A stretch of 64,000 bases of DNA from NCBI RefSeq assembly GCF_036549475.1, contig NZ_JAZHLI010000017.1, positions 1 through 64,000 on the forward strand, written 5' to 3'. Positions within the stretch are counted from its first letter, which is position 1; each line of letters begins with the position of its first letter. The position numbers and the translations under genes are program-made. Under the pieces are notes generated by a model. That model saw only the letters and a list, made by a program, of their open reading frames with translations. It was not told where the DNA came from and did not search any database. Source of the stretch: Aurantimonas sp036549475 (GTDB taxonomy: Bacteria; Pseudomonadota; Alphaproteobacteria; Rhizobiales; Rhizobiaceae). Below are positions 45,545-54,709 of this stretch, one piece after another.

Positions 45545-46549
45545 ATGCAGGTCTCGGTGTTCAGCACGAAGCCATATGATCGCAGCTTCCTGGAGGCGGC
45601 GAATGTCGGCACGGCGCACCGGCTCCTGTTTCACGAGCCACGGCTGACGGAGCAGACCGCCCCGCTGGCTGCAGGATCCGACGCCGTCTGCCTGTTCGTC
45701 AACGACGTCGCCGATGCCGAAACCCTGTCGATCCTGGCCCGGCAGGGTATCCGTCTTGTCGCTCTGCGTTGCGCCGGCTTCAACCATGTCGACCTGGCGG
45801 CGGCGCGGGATCTCAAGATCACCGTGTCGCGCGTTCCGGCCTATTCGCCGCATGCCGTCGCCGAGCATACGCTCGCCCTGATCCTGGCGCTCAATCGCCA
45901 GATCCACCGCGCCTACAACCGCGTGCGGGAGGGCAATTTCGCGCTCGACGGGCTGATCGGCTTCGATCTTTACGGCAAGACCGTCGGCGTCGTCGGAACT
46001 GGACAGATCGGCGCCGTCGTCGTGCGCATCCTGACCGGCTTCGGCTGCCGCGTGCTCGCATTCGACCCCTATCCGGACGCGGCATGCGTGGCCCTGGGCG
46101 CACGCTATGTGTCGCTGGACGAGCTCGGCGCCGAAAGCGACGTGGTGACGCTGCACTGCCCCTTGACCCCCGACACGAACCATCTGGTTGATGCCCGTTT
46201 TCTTGCGCGCGCGAAGAAGGGGCTGATGCTGATCAACACCGGACGGGGCGCGCTGATCGACACCCGCGCAGCGATCCGCGCGCTCAAGAACGGGTCGCTC
46301 GGAAGTCTCGGGATCGACGTCTACGAGGAGGAGGCGGATCTGTTCTTCGAGGATCTCTCGAGCACCGTGCTGCGGGACGACGTGTTCGCACGCCTGCTCA
46401 CCTTCCCGAATGTCCTGATCACCGGCCACCAGGCGTTTCTCACCCGCGAGGCCCTGTCCGGCATCGCCACCACCACCATCGCGAACATCAGCGCCTTCGC
46501 CGAGACTGGCCGGGCGGTGCACGAGGTCTCGGTGGAGCGGTTGGCCTGA
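45545..46549 (+). CDS. ldhA: D-lactate dehydrogenase (2-hydroxyacid dehydrogenase family)
   Basis: 334 aa; interconverts D-lactate and pyruvate with NAD(H) in the cytosol. Residues 1-100 and the C-terminus form the catalytic domain; the Rossmann motif is VGVVGTGQIGAVVVRIL near 146-162. Catalytic Arg in LMLINTGRGALIDT, Glu in IDVYEEEADLFFED and His in VLITGHQAFLTREAL are all present; the last matches fermentative LdhA closely. GAGGAGAGGGGAGACAC precedes the ATG. It is 16 bp upstream of a lactate permease gene, pointing to lactate exchange or use. Confidence 0.93.
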   Translation: MQVSVFSTKPYDRSFLEAANVGTAHRLLFHEPRLTEQTAPLAAGSDAVCLFVNDVADAETLSILARQGIRLVALRCAGFNHVDLAAARDLKITVSRVPAYSPHAVAEHTLALILALNRQIHRAYNRVREGNFALDGLIGFDLYGKTVGVVGTGQIGAVVVRILTGFGCRVLAFDPYPDAACVALGARYVSLDELGAESDVVTLHCPLTPDTNHLVDARFLARAKKGLMLINTGRGALIDTRAAIRALKNGSLGSLGIDVYEEEADLFFEDLSSTVLRDDVFARLLTFPNVLITGHQAFLTREALSGIATTTIANISAFAETGRAVHEVSVERLA

Positions 46550-46565
46550 CAGACCGGAAGCCGTG

Positions 46566-48077
46566 ATGCCGGCCCTGCTCGCCCTGTCGCCGATCCTGCT
46601 GATCCTCGGGCTGATGATCGGGCTGCGCCAGTCCGCCGCCCTGGCAGGGCTGGCGGGCCTGGCCCTGACCCTGGCAATCGCGCTCGGCCCCTTCGGATAC
46701 GGCCGCGTGACGCTGGCCGGGATCGGCCCGTCGCTGGCCGTCACCGGCGCCTTCGCCGAAGCGCTGTTCACGGCCGTGACGATCCTCTGGATCATCTTCC
46801 CGGCGCTCTGCATCTACGAGTTGCAACTGCGCTCGGGCGCATTCGATCTCCTGCGGGAGGCGCTGACCAGGCTGTCGAACGACCGGCGCATGCTGGCAAT
46901 TCTGGCCGCCTGGTTCTTCGCGCTCTTTCTCGAAGGGGCCGCAGGCTTTGGAACGCCCGTGGCGCTGGCGGCTCCGATCCTCGTCGGGCTCGGCTTCTCG
47001 CCCGTGCGCGCCCTGACGCTCGTCCTAATCGGCCACGCGGCCGGGGTCTCGTTCGGGGCGATCGGAACGCCGGTCCTGCCCCAGATCGCCGCAACCGGAC
47101 TGACCGGCCTGGAACTGGCGCGGGCGACCGCCCTGCTGCACGGTACGCTCGGCTGGATCCTGCTCGCCTTCATGTTCCGGCTGGCTGGGGACGGGGCGGA
47201 CGGAGCACAGCGCGCATCGGGCTGGGCCCGTGCCGCTGCCGCCGCGGGCCTGTTTTTGCTGCCCTTCATGGCGCTGGCCTATTTCGCCGGTCCGGAGCTG
47301 CCGACCATCGGCGGTGCGCTCATTGGTGGGCTGGCCTTCGTGGCGATGCTGCGTCGTCAGGGTGGCCATGGCAGCGACGCGGCCCCGACATCGGGGGTGA
47401 TCGCGCTGGTACGTGCCGGGCTTCCGTATCTGGTCCTGCTGACGCTGATCCTTTTGACACGGCTCGTGCCGTCGTTGCAGGAGGCGCTGCGCACCCTCGA
47501 CTGGTCCTGGACCCTTCCGGGCGGCTTTGCCGGAGGCATTCAGCCACTCTACCATCCCGGCACGATGCTAATGATCGGCTTCGTGGGGGGCGCGCTGCTC
47601 CAGGGCCGAGGGGCGGGCGAGATCGGCGGCGCGGCCTTGCGGGCGGCCGGCCGCTTGCCGCAGGTGATCCTAGCGCTCACGGCGATGCTGGCCTTGGCAC
47701 GGCTGATGGTGCATGCGGGCATGATCGAGGCGTTGTCGGGCGCCGCGGCCGGCACCTTCGGCGGCGCCTGGCCCTTCGTCGCTCCCGCTGTCGGCGTGCT
47801 CGGCACGTTCGTCACCGGATCGGCCACGGCGTCCAACATCCTGCTGACGGACTTCCAGGCGGCCACCGCGCAGGCGCTGGGACTTCCCGTTCTGGGAATG
47901 GCCGCGGCCCAGAGTTTCGGCGCCGCGGTGGGAAACATCGTCTGCCCGCACAACATCGTTGCCGGCGCCGCCACGGTCGGGCTGGTCGGCCGCGAGGGAG
48001 AGATCCTGCGCCACACCATCGCGGCCTGCGTCGTCTACGCCGCCGCCGGGGGCGTGCTGGTGTTTTTGCTCGCCTGA
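46566..48077 (+). CDS. lctP: L-lactate permease (LctP family)
   Basis: 503 aa, roughly 13 membrane segments. LctP signatures: LFTAVTILWIIFPALCIYEL, FFALFLEGAAGFGTPVALAA and GTFVTGSATASNILLTDFQ, and near the end AAAQSFGAAVGNIVCPHNIV. Imports lactate or glycolate with H+. The start could be GTG 46563 or ATG 46566. Forms an operon with ldhA. Slightly shorter than E. coli LldP (551 aa), mainly in loops. Confidence 0.93.
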   Translation: MPALLALSPILLILGLMIGLRQSAALAGLAGLALTLAIALGPFGYGRVTLAGIGPSLAVTGAFAEALFTAVTILWIIFPALCIYELQLRSGAFDLLREALTRLSNDRRMLAILAAWFFALFLEGAAGFGTPVALAAPILVGLGFSPVRALTLVLIGHAAGVSFGAIGTPVLPQIAATGLTGLELARATALLHGTLGWILLAFMFRLAGDGADGAQRASGWARAAAAAGLFLLPFMALAYFAGPELPTIGGALIGGLAFVAMLRRQGGHGSDAAPTSGVIALVRAGLPYLVLLTLILLTRLVPSLQEALRTLDWSWTLPGGFAGGIQPLYHPGTMLMIGFVGGALLQGRGAGEIGGAALRAAGRLPQVILALTAMLALARLMVHAGMIEALSGAAAGTFGGAWPFVAPAVGVLGTFVTGSATASNILLTDFQAATAQALGLPVLGMAAAQSFGAAVGNIVCPHNIVAGAATVGLVGREGEILRHTIAACVVYAAAGGVLVFLLA

Positions 48078-48452
48078 GGATGATCCCGCAGATGGCTGCG
48101 AGAAGGGCGGAAATCGGCAAGGTCATGGAGCGACAGAGTCGGATTGGCACGATGTGGTGCATGACATGAAAGAGGGGGCCGGTGCTCTTGCCGAACTGCG
48201 TTGCCTCGCGAAACGGGGTCGCGCAACATCTGCGCCAGACGTCGAACTGTGTCGCGAACGTTTTCGCCCGCGCCCATCCAGCGTGCCCTGGATACGCGTC
48301 TTCCCGGCGAAGCGCGTCAAAGGCGGCAGCGCAATTCGATCCCATGTCGCGTGGCAACCTGCCGAGGCGGGTCGGCGCAAGGGTCTTCTGGCTTAACCCC
48401 GCTTTTCCAAACAATGCCGACTACGGGCCAACATGTCACAGCTGCCGATCCC
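48078..48452. other. intergenic stretch between convergent operons
   Basis: About 375 bp between the lactate permease stop and the stop of the leftward inositol-side operon. No credible gene; I saw no strong terminator hairpin. Confidence 0.45.
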
Positions 48453-49238
48453 TCACACTGTGAAAGCACGCTGGAACGCATCGAGTGCCAGTTCCGGGTC
48501 GCCGCTGGCAAAGGCTTCCAGCCCGACGGGACCACGATATCCCATCGCGACCAATGCCCGCGCGATGCCGGCATAGGCGATCTCGCCGGTCCCCGGTTCC
48601 ATGCGGCCGGGAACGTCGGCGACCTGTATCTCCCCGATCCAGGGCAGCGCTCTGCGACACAACTCGATCAGATTCCCTTCTCCGACCTGTGCGTGATAGA
48701 GGTCGAGGTTCAGTCGCAGGCCCGGCCGATCGATCGCCGAGACGAGGGCAAGGGTATCCTGCGCGCTGGCGAACGGGACGCCGGGATGATCGACGGCGAC
48801 GTTGAGGTTTTCCAAGGTGAAGACGACGTCCATCTCGTCGGCGAGATCGGCAATTCTCTGCAACGTATCGCGGGCCCTGAGCCACATAGCGCCGGCGACC
48901 TGCCGGCAGGGCGTGATCGGCAGGCCGCCTTCGCCGAGGCCCGTCCCATGCAGGTTGAGGCGGGCGACGCCGAGCCGCCTGCCGACATTCGCCGTCTCGC
49001 GCGCGGTGGCGAGAAGTTCGGCCGCACCCGCGTCGTCGGCCAGGCGCCCGCGCAAATAGCCGTTCATGATCGAGAAGCTGGCCCCCGATCGCGCGAGCAT
49101 GGCCAGGTCGTGGTCCGGCCAGTTCCACAGGCCGACCGCAAGGCCGCGCTCCGTCAGGCGTTTGAGGCGCCATTCCATCGGCCTGTCGCGCCAGAGCATT
49201 TCTGCGCAGGCGGCCAGTTGAAACGGTCCCTCGGTCAT
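48453..49238 (-). CDS. sugar-phosphate isomerase/epimerase-like TIM barrel (IolI/Hyi-type)
   Basis: 261 aa AP-endonuclease-2/xylose-isomerase-like barrel. Metal-binding acids and His appear in VVFTLENLNVAVDHPG, LRLNLDLYHAQVGEGNLIE, IQVADVPGRMEPGTGEI and GPVGLEAFASGDPE, the order seen in hydroxypyruvate isomerase and inosose isomerase (IolI). It follows iolG by 32 bp in the leftward inositol operon, which favours an inosose isomerase/epimerase role over hydroxypyruvate isomerase. Confidence 0.85.
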   Translation of the reverse strand: MTEGPFQLAACAEMLWRDRPMEWRLKRLTERGLAVGLWNWPDHDLAMLARSGASFSIMNGYLRGRLADDAGAAELLATARETANVGRRLGVARLNLHGTGLGEGGLPITPCRQVAGAMWLRARDTLQRIADLADEMDVVFTLENLNVAVDHPGVPFASAQDTLALVSAIDRPGLRLNLDLYHAQVGEGNLIELCRRALPWIGEIQVADVPGRMEPGTGEIAYAGIARALVAMGYRGPVGLEAFASGDPELALDAFQRAFTV

Positions 49239-49270
49239 GGTGTCTGCAATCCCGTATTTGCGCGCGGCGT

Positions 49271-50272
49271 TCAGCGGCCGATCATGGCCGCGGTGATCTC
49301 GACCCGGCGATTTTCGGCGAACGAGATGTTGGCCGCCTCCGCCAGGGCGAGCGCGTTGACGCCGTCATCCACGGTCGCCGCGAGCGGCGCGCCATCGACG
49401 ACGCTGTCGACGAAGCGCGACCACTCGATCGCATAGGCGCGCATGTAGCGCTCCAGAAAGAAGTGGACCGGCTTGGCCGAGACCACGCCGGCGACGGTGG
49501 ACTTCGCCACGGTGTTCTCGGCGACGTTCTGCGCCTCCAGCATGCCCTGCGAGCCGAGCAGTTCGATCCGCTGATCGTAGCCATAGACGGCCCGGCGGGA
49601 GTTGCGGATCGTCGCGATGCGGCCGTCCGCATAGCCCAGCACCACAACGGCGGTATCGATGTCGCCCGCCGCGCCGATCTGCGGGTCCACCAGGCACGAG
49701 CCCGTCGCCGTGACCGTCCGGGGCATGCCGAACAGCCAGCAGCACATGTCGAAATCGTGGATCATCATGTCCCGGAACAGGCCGCCCGAGACCTTGATGT
49801 AGGACACCGGCGGCGGGGCGGGATCGTAGGAGGTTACCGCCAGCAGCTCGCCCTGGCCGATCTCGCCGGCGACATAGGCGCCCTGCAGGGCGGCGAAGTT
49901 CGGATCGAAGCGCCGGTTGAAGCCCATCATCACCGGCCGACCCGAGGCGGCCACCGCCGCCTTCACGCCAAGCGCGCGCTGGAGATCGAGATCGATGGGC
50001 TTTTCGCAGAAGACGGCCTTGCCTGCAGCGATGCCCTTCTCGATGAGCTCGGCATGGGTGTTGGTCGAGGACGCGATCAGGATGGCGTCGATGCCGGCAT
50101 CGGCCAGGATGTCGTCCGCCGGCCTTGCGGCGATGCCGTGCTCGGCCGCCAGGGCGTTGGCGGCGCCGGCCACGACGTCGGTGACGGCGACGAGGTCGGA
50201 TCTGGGGTCCATCCGGATGGAGGCGGCGTGGACCTTCCCGATGCGGCCGGCGCCGAAGAGTGCGACTTTCAT
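49271..50272 (-). CDS. iolG: myo-inositol 2-dehydrogenase
   Basis: 333 aa from ATG 50272; the in-frame extension to 50353 overlaps the upstream gene in shadow frame. Oxidises myo-inositol to scyllo-inosose with NAD+. Rossmann start VALFGAGRIGKVHAASI, catalytic Lys in AVFCEKPIDLDLQRA, and MMGFNRRFDPNFAALQGAY plus GLFRDMMIHDFDMCCWLFG (Asp/His pair) characterise IolG. Leftward, 10 bp after the second Gfo/Idh/MocA gene and 32 bp before the TIM-barrel gene. Confidence 0.92.
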   Translation of the reverse strand: MKVALFGAGRIGKVHAASIRMDPRSDLVAVTDVVAGAANALAAEHGIAARPADDILADAGIDAILIASSTNTHAELIEKGIAAGKAVFCEKPIDLDLQRALGVKAAVAASGRPVMMGFNRRFDPNFAALQGAYVAGEIGQGELLAVTSYDPAPPPVSYIKVSGGLFRDMMIHDFDMCCWLFGMPRTVTATGSCLVDPQIGAAGDIDTAVVVLGYADGRIATIRNSRRAVYGYDQRIELLGSQGMLEAQNVAENTVAKSTVAGVVSAKPVHFFLERYMRAYAIEWSRFVDSVVDGAPLAATVDDGVNALALAEAANISFAENRRVEITAAMIGR

Positions 50273-50282
50273 GGAAACTCTC

Positions 50283-51407
50283 TCAGGAGGTCTGGAGCGT
50301 GACGCGCTGCCCGCAGCGGCTCGCCTCGTCGATGGCATGGATGACGGCCTCAAAAGCGAGGGCGTCGGTGAAATTCGGCCGGGTCGGCGGTCCGCCGGCG
50401 ATCGCGCGCAGCATGCTGGCCGCCTCGATCGTCTTCAGGTCGCCGAAACCGAGTTGATGTCCGGGCGCCGGGCAGAATGCGCCATAGGGGGGATGGCCGG
50501 GGCCGGTGAGAATGGTGCGGAAACCCTGGCGCGCGGCCGGTCCGTCATTCACGTAGAGCGTCAGCTCGTTCATGCGTTCCTGGCTGAACGAGAGCGTACC
50601 TCGGGTCCCGTGGACTTCCCAGTCGAGCCGGTTCTTGCGTCCCCAGGCCACCCGCGAGGTGCACAACGTCCCCTGTGCACCGCTTGCAAAGCGCACGATG
50701 GCCGACGCCGTGTCCTCGTTCTCGACCGCGGCGCGGCCGGAGCCATCCGACAAAGGGCGCGTCGCATGCACGATCTGCGTGTCGGCGATCAGGCTGGCGA
50801 TCGGCCCCATCAGGGCGACGGCCATGGACACGAGATGGCAGCCCAGATCGCCCAGCGCGCCGAGGCCGGCTTCGGTGCGTTTTGCCCGCCATGTCCAGGC
50901 GAGGTCGGGATCGGCCTGATAGTCCTCGTCGACCCAGCCGCGGAAATGCACCGGCCTGCCGATGACGCCGTCGGCGATCAGGCGGCCGGCATGGGTGAAG
51001 GCGGGATTGTGGACGTAATTGTAGCCGACCAGCGTGGCGAGGCCCGCCTTTTCGGCCGCGGCCGCCATAGTCCGCGCATCGGCGAGCGTGATGGCGAGCG
51101 GCTTTTCGCAATGGACGGCCTTGCCCGCCTGCAGCGCCGCCAAGGCCATCTCGCAATGCAGGGCGTTCGGCGTCGTGATCGATACCAGGTCGACATCAGG
51201 ATCCTCGACGATCGCACGCCAGTTGGACGTCGCCGCGGCAAAGCCGAACTGATCGGCGAACGCACTTGCGCGCCCGGGCTCGCCGTCGCACAGGCTTGCC
51301 ATGCGGACGGGCGGCACGTCGCCGAACACCGCACGTGCCGCGCCATAGGCCAGAGCGTGAGCCTTGCCCATGAAGCCGGTGCCGATAAGACCCAGGCCGA
51401 CCGCCAT
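50283..51407 (-). CDS. Gfo/Idh/MocA oxidoreductase (inositol-isomer dehydrogenase-like)
   Basis: 374 aa; ATG 51407 follows GGGAGGAG, which settles the start against the longer frame. Rossmann GLGLIGTGFMGKAHALAYG, catalytic Lys in AVHCEKPLAITLADART, LVGYNYVHNPAFTHAGRLIA and a C-terminal sheet domain with LGDLGCHLVSMAVALMGPI. Related enzymes oxidise scyllo- or D-chiro-inositol. It heads the leftward operon (this gene, iolG, TIM barrel) and the palindrome at 51425-51440 lies 17 bp before its start, so RpiR binding should block it. Confidence 0.88.
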   Translation of the reverse strand: MAVGLGLIGTGFMGKAHALAYGAARAVFGDVPPVRMASLCDGEPGRASAFADQFGFAAATSNWRAIVEDPDVDLVSITTPNALHCEMALAALQAGKAVHCEKPLAITLADARTMAAAAEKAGLATLVGYNYVHNPAFTHAGRLIADGVIGRPVHFRGWVDEDYQADPDLAWTWRAKRTEAGLGALGDLGCHLVSMAVALMGPIASLIADTQIVHATRPLSDGSGRAAVENEDTASAIVRFASGAQGTLCTSRVAWGRKNRLDWEVHGTRGTLSFSQERMNELTLYVNDGPAARQGFRTILTGPGHPPYGAFCPAPGHQLGFGDLKTIEAASMLRAIAGGPPTRPNFTDALAFEAVIHAIDEASRCGQRVTLQTS

Positions 51408-51424
51408 CGACTCCTCCCGTCTAT

Positions 51425-51440
51425 TGGAATATTTATTCCA
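51425..51440. promoter_or_regulatory. RpiR operator 1 in the divergent inositol promoter
   Basis: TGGAATATTTATTCCA: two perfect 7-bp arms around two bases. Located 17 bp from the leftward dehydrogenase start and 46 bp from the rpiR start. A near-identical palindrome lies before the importer operon at 52348-52363. Confidence 0.8.
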
Positions 51441-51486
51441 TGACGGATGCGCCACGATCGGGCGGGAGTCAAGCCAGGAGACCGAC

Positions 51487-52323
51487 ATGGACAGTCCAGC
51501 CGACGAGGCGCGCCAGCCGCCGGCCAGCGTCGCCGAACTCCTCGGCGCACTCGACCGGATCGATGAGAGCCTGCCCAAACGATTGAAGCAATGTGCGATC
51601 TGCCTGCGCGGCAATCTCGATCGCGTGGCCGTGTCGACAGTCGCGGACATGGCGCAGCTGGCCGATGTCCCGCCGTCGGCCTTCATGCGCTTCTGCCAGA
51701 CGCTGGGATTCTCCGGCTATTCGGAAATGCAGGCGCTGTTCCGCGCCGAATACGCGCAGTTGCGGCCGGACTATACGGAGCGCCTGTCGATGCTGCGGGC
51801 GGAGGGCGCCTCGGGTGCCGGCCGGCTCGCGGCCAGCTTCGCCGAGGCCGGCGTCAAGTCATTGATGGACATGTCGAACGAGCTGGACGGCCGGCAGCTT
51901 CAGGCGGTGGCGGAGCGCCTTGCTGCGGCGCGCACGATCCATCTGATCGGCCTGCGGCGCGCCTTCGCCGTGGTGGTCTATTTCGCCTATCTCCTCGACA
52001 AGATGGGCGTCGCCTCGATGCTGCACCACACCACCGGTCAGATCGAGAGCGACCATGCGATCGGTGCGGATGATGCGCTGTTCGCCGTGACCTTCGCGCC
52101 ATTTTCCCAGGAGACGCTGACGCTGGCATCGCGGGTCGGCGCGCGGAGCATCCCGGTGCTGGCGCTGAGCGACACCACCATGTGCCCCTTGGGCGACGTG
52201 GCCGAGCAACTCCTCATTGCGCGCGAGGTGGAGGTGGGCGGTTTCCGCGCCCCCAATGCCGCCATGGCACTCGTCACCGCACTGGCAGTGGCGATCGGCG
52301 GCTTACGCAAGGAAAGGGCTTGA
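51487..52323 (+). CDS. RpiR-family regulator of inositol catabolism
   Basis: 278 aa, AGGAG before ATG 51487. An RpiR HTH domain (about 35-100; VSTVADMAQLADVPPSAFMR, FCQTLGFSGYSEMQALF) precedes a SIS domain (about 130-265; RTIHLIGLRRAFAVVVYFAY, ALFAVTFAPFSQETLTLASR, VPVLALSDT-like segment). SIS domains of this group sense phosphosugars; in inositol operons the ligand is a phosphorylated deoxygluconate-type intermediate made by IolC. Placed between the two inositol operons with palindromes on both sides, it is very likely their repressor. Confidence 0.92.
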   Translation: MDSPADEARQPPASVAELLGALDRIDESLPKRLKQCAICLRGNLDRVAVSTVADMAQLADVPPSAFMRFCQTLGFSGYSEMQALFRAEYAQLRPDYTERLSMLRAEGASGAGRLAASFAEAGVKSLMDMSNELDGRQLQAVAERLAAARTIHLIGLRRAFAVVVYFAYLLDKMGVASMLHHTTGQIESDHAIGADDALFAVTFAPFSQETLTLASRVGARSIPVLALSDTTMCPLGDVAEQLLIAREVEVGGFRAPNAAMALVTALAVAIGGLRKERA

Positions 52324-52347
52324 CTCTCCCGGTCGCGATATCGCAGA

Positions 52348-52363
52348 TGGAATAATTGTTCCA
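52348..52363. promoter_or_regulatory. RpiR operator 2 upstream of the importer operon
   Basis: TGGAATAATTGTTCCA, matching operator 1 in 12-13 of 16 positions with TGGAA/TTCCA arms conserved. It lies 24 bp after the rpiR stop and 97 bp before the binding-protein start. Confidence 0.78.
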
Positions 52364-52460
52364 AAATGCTCGGGAGTGAGGGCGGACGGGAACGAGAAGA
52401 ATCCGGCTCCGGCCGGTTCCGAATGCGGGCGGTGCCTGCATGTGCTCAACGGGAGGATCC

Positions 52461-53387
52461 ATGAACACGTTCCTGAAAACGACCATCGCCGCCGCGGCCA
52501 TCGCCTTTGCGAGTCCGGCGCTCGCCCAGCAGATCATCGTGGTCTCGCACGGCCAGGCCAACGACCCCTTCTGGTCGGTGGTTAAGAACGGCGTCGACCA
52601 GGCTGCCAAGGACAGCGGCGCCAGCGTCGACTACCGGGCGCCCGAGACCTTCGACATGGTGCAGATGAGCCAGCTCATCGATGCCGCGGTTAACCAGGAG
52701 CCGGACGGGCTGGTCGTCTCGATCCCCGATGCCGACGCCCTGGGGCCATCGATCGAGCGGGCGGTCCAGGCCGGCATCCCGGTCATTTCCATGAATTCGG
52801 GCTCCGACGCATCCAAGGACCTCGGCGCGTTGCTGCATGTCGGCCAGGATGAGTTCACCGCGGGTAAGATCGCCGGCGAGCAGCTCGCCGAGGACGGCGG
52901 CAAGGTCGCGATCTGCGTCAACCAGGAAGTCGGCAACGTCTCCCTCGACCAGCGCTGCGCAGGCTTCGCCGAAGGCTTCGGCGGCCAGGTCGAAGTGATC
53001 CCGACCCAGAACGACCCGGCCGAAGTAGAATCGAAAATCCAGGCCGCGCTGACGTCCAATCCGGACATCGATACGGTGCTGGGGCTCGGTGCGTCGCTCG
53101 TCGGCGAACCGGCGCTGAAGGCCGTCGAGGCCGTCGGCCGGACGGGCGACGTCAAGGTCGCGACCTTCGACCTTTCGGCCAGCTTCCTGGAGGCCGTCGC
53201 CGACGGCAAGGCTGCCTTCGCCATCGACCAGCAGCAGTTCCTGCAGGGCTACCTGCCGGTGACCTTCCTGGCGCTCAATGCGAAATACGGTCTGGTCCCG
53301 GGCGGCAACGTGCCTTCGGGCCCGAACCTGATCACCCAGGACAAGGCCGCCCAGGTCGTCGAGCTGTCGGCGAAGGGCATCCGCTAG
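52461..53387 (+). CDS. ibpA: inositol ABC importer periplasmic binding protein
   Basis: 308 aa; ATG 52461 follows GGGAGGATCC. Signal peptide residues 1-22 (TTIAAAAIAFASPALA). The mature protein is a type I sugar-binding fold (Peripla_BP_4): QIIVVSHGQANDPFWSVVKN, VSIPDADALGPSIERAVQAG, GIPVISMNSGSDASKDLGAL and QQFLQGYLPVTFLALNAKYG. Position inside the iol regulon supports myo-inositol as ligand. A 28-nt perfect palindrome lies 45 nt after its stop, before the permease gene. Confidence 0.92.
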   Translation: MNTFLKTTIAAAAIAFASPALAQQIIVVSHGQANDPFWSVVKNGVDQAAKDSGASVDYRAPETFDMVQMSQLIDAAVNQEPDGLVVSIPDADALGPSIERAVQAGIPVISMNSGSDASKDLGALLHVGQDEFTAGKIAGEQLAEDGGKVAICVNQEVGNVSLDQRCAGFAEGFGGQVEVIPTQNDPAEVESKIQAALTSNPDIDTVLGLGASLVGEPALKAVEAVGRTGDVKVATFDLSASFLEAVADGKAAFAIDQQQFLQGYLPVTFLALNAKYGLVPGGNVPSGPNLITQDKAAQVVELSAKGIR

Positions 53388-53432
53388 CCTCTGTCAGGCC
53401 GGCGAGGAGAGGCGGCCCACGGGGCGCGTCCC

Positions 53433-53460
53433 GGTCGGCGGACGGGCCCGTCCGCCGACC
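53433..53460 (+). terminator. perfect palindrome/hairpin between ibpA and the permease gene
   Basis: 28 nt identical to its own reverse complement, giving an extremely GC-rich stem; the following transcript has no U-run. It sits in a 214-bp gap inside an otherwise tight operon, as expected for an element protecting the ibpA message or attenuating read-through. Confidence 0.75.
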
Positions 53461-53601
53461 CGGCCTCGCAACGGCCTGCGAAGGAACCGGCGAGGCGTCC
53501 GAAGCCGCCTGCAGCGGACAGGCACGAGGCGCGAAGCATCTCCGACATGCCATGCCGGCTTTGCGGCCACGGCGAAGCCTTGTCCAGAGGGAGGAACGAC
53601 G

Positions 53602-54708
53602 ATGTCCGACACACCCCAGATGGTCGCCGACGAGCGCCTCAAGCGTGAGGGTTTCGCGTCCCGGCTGATGAAGCGGCCGGAACTCGGTGCCATCGCCGGC
53701 CTGGTTGTCGTGACGGCCTTCTTCATGATCACCGCCGACAGTTCGATGTTCACCCTGTCCGGCATCATGAACTTCATGACCCCCGCCGCCCAGCTGGGCA
53801 TCCTGGCGATCGGCGCGGCGATGCTGATGATCGGCGGCGAGTTCGACCTGTCGATCGGCTCCATGGTCGCCTTTGCCGGCCTGATCTTCGCCGCCTGCAC
53901 GGTCACGCTCGGCCTGCCGCTCATCGTGGCGATCCCCATCACCTTCATGGTCGCTGCGGCGGTCGGCTCGGTCAACGGCACGATCGTCCTGAAGACGGGC
54001 CTGCCCTCCTTCATCGTTACGCTGGCGTTCCTGTTCATCCTGCGCGGTGCCTCGCTGGTCGGCCTGAAGATCGCGACCGGCGGTTCGACGCAGCTGCGCG
54101 GCGTCCGCGACGCCGTCGAGACGGACTGGCTGATGCCGATCTTCTCCGGCGATGCCTTCACCGGTCTGTTTGCCTGGATGGCGGCAAACGGCGTCATCGA
54201 AACCTTCTCCAACGGCACGGCGAAGGTGCCGGGGGTTCCCGTCGAGATCCTCTGGTTCATCGGCCTGGCGCTCGTGGCGACCTATGTCCTGACACGCACG
54301 CCGCAAGGCAACTGGATCTTCGCCGCCGGCGGCGACAAGGTCGCGGCGTCCAATTCCGGCGTGCCGGTCCGCAAGGTGAAGATCTCACTGTTCATGTTCG
54401 CCGCCTGCTGCGGCGCCCTCGTCGCCATCATCACGGTGATGGACGCCGGGTCCACCGACGCACGGCGTGGCTTCATGAAGGAATTCGAAGCGATCATCGC
54501 CGCCGTCATCGGCGGGTGCCTGCTGACTGGCGGGTACGGCTCGGCGATCGGCGCCTTCTTCGGTGCGATCATCTTCGGCATGGTCACGATCGGCCTGACC
54601 TACACCGGTTTCGATCAGGACTGGTTCCAGATCTTCCTGGGCGGCATGCTGCTCGTGGCGGTGCTCTTCAACAACTACATCCGCAAGCAGGTGACGGGGG
54701 AGCGCTGA
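53602..54708 (+). CDS. iatP: inositol ABC importer permease
   Basis: 368 aa, about nine to ten membrane segments, BPD_transp_2 family. Signature LMIGGEFDLSIGSMVAFAGL in the first third; also LPSFIVTLAFLFILRGASLV and AIIAAVIGGCLLTGGYGSAI near the end. Preceded by GGGAGGAACGACG. Stop codon is 1 bp from the ATPase start. Carries inositol across the inner membrane. Confidence 0.92.
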   Translation: MSDTPQMVADERLKREGFASRLMKRPELGAIAGLVVVTAFFMITADSSMFTLSGIMNFMTPAAQLGILAIGAAMLMIGGEFDLSIGSMVAFAGLIFAACTVTLGLPLIVAIPITFMVAAAVGSVNGTIVLKTGLPSFIVTLAFLFILRGASLVGLKIATGGSTQLRGVRDAVETDWLMPIFSGDAFTGLFAWMAANGVIETFSNGTAKVPGVPVEILWFIGLALVATYVLTRTPQGNWIFAAGGDKVAASNSGVPVRKVKISLFMFAACCGALVAIITVMDAGSTDARRGFMKEFEAIIAAVIGGCLLTGGYGSAIGAFFGAIIFGMVTIGLTYTGFDQDWFQIFLGGMLLVAVLFNNYIRKQVTGER

Positions 54709-54709
54709 C

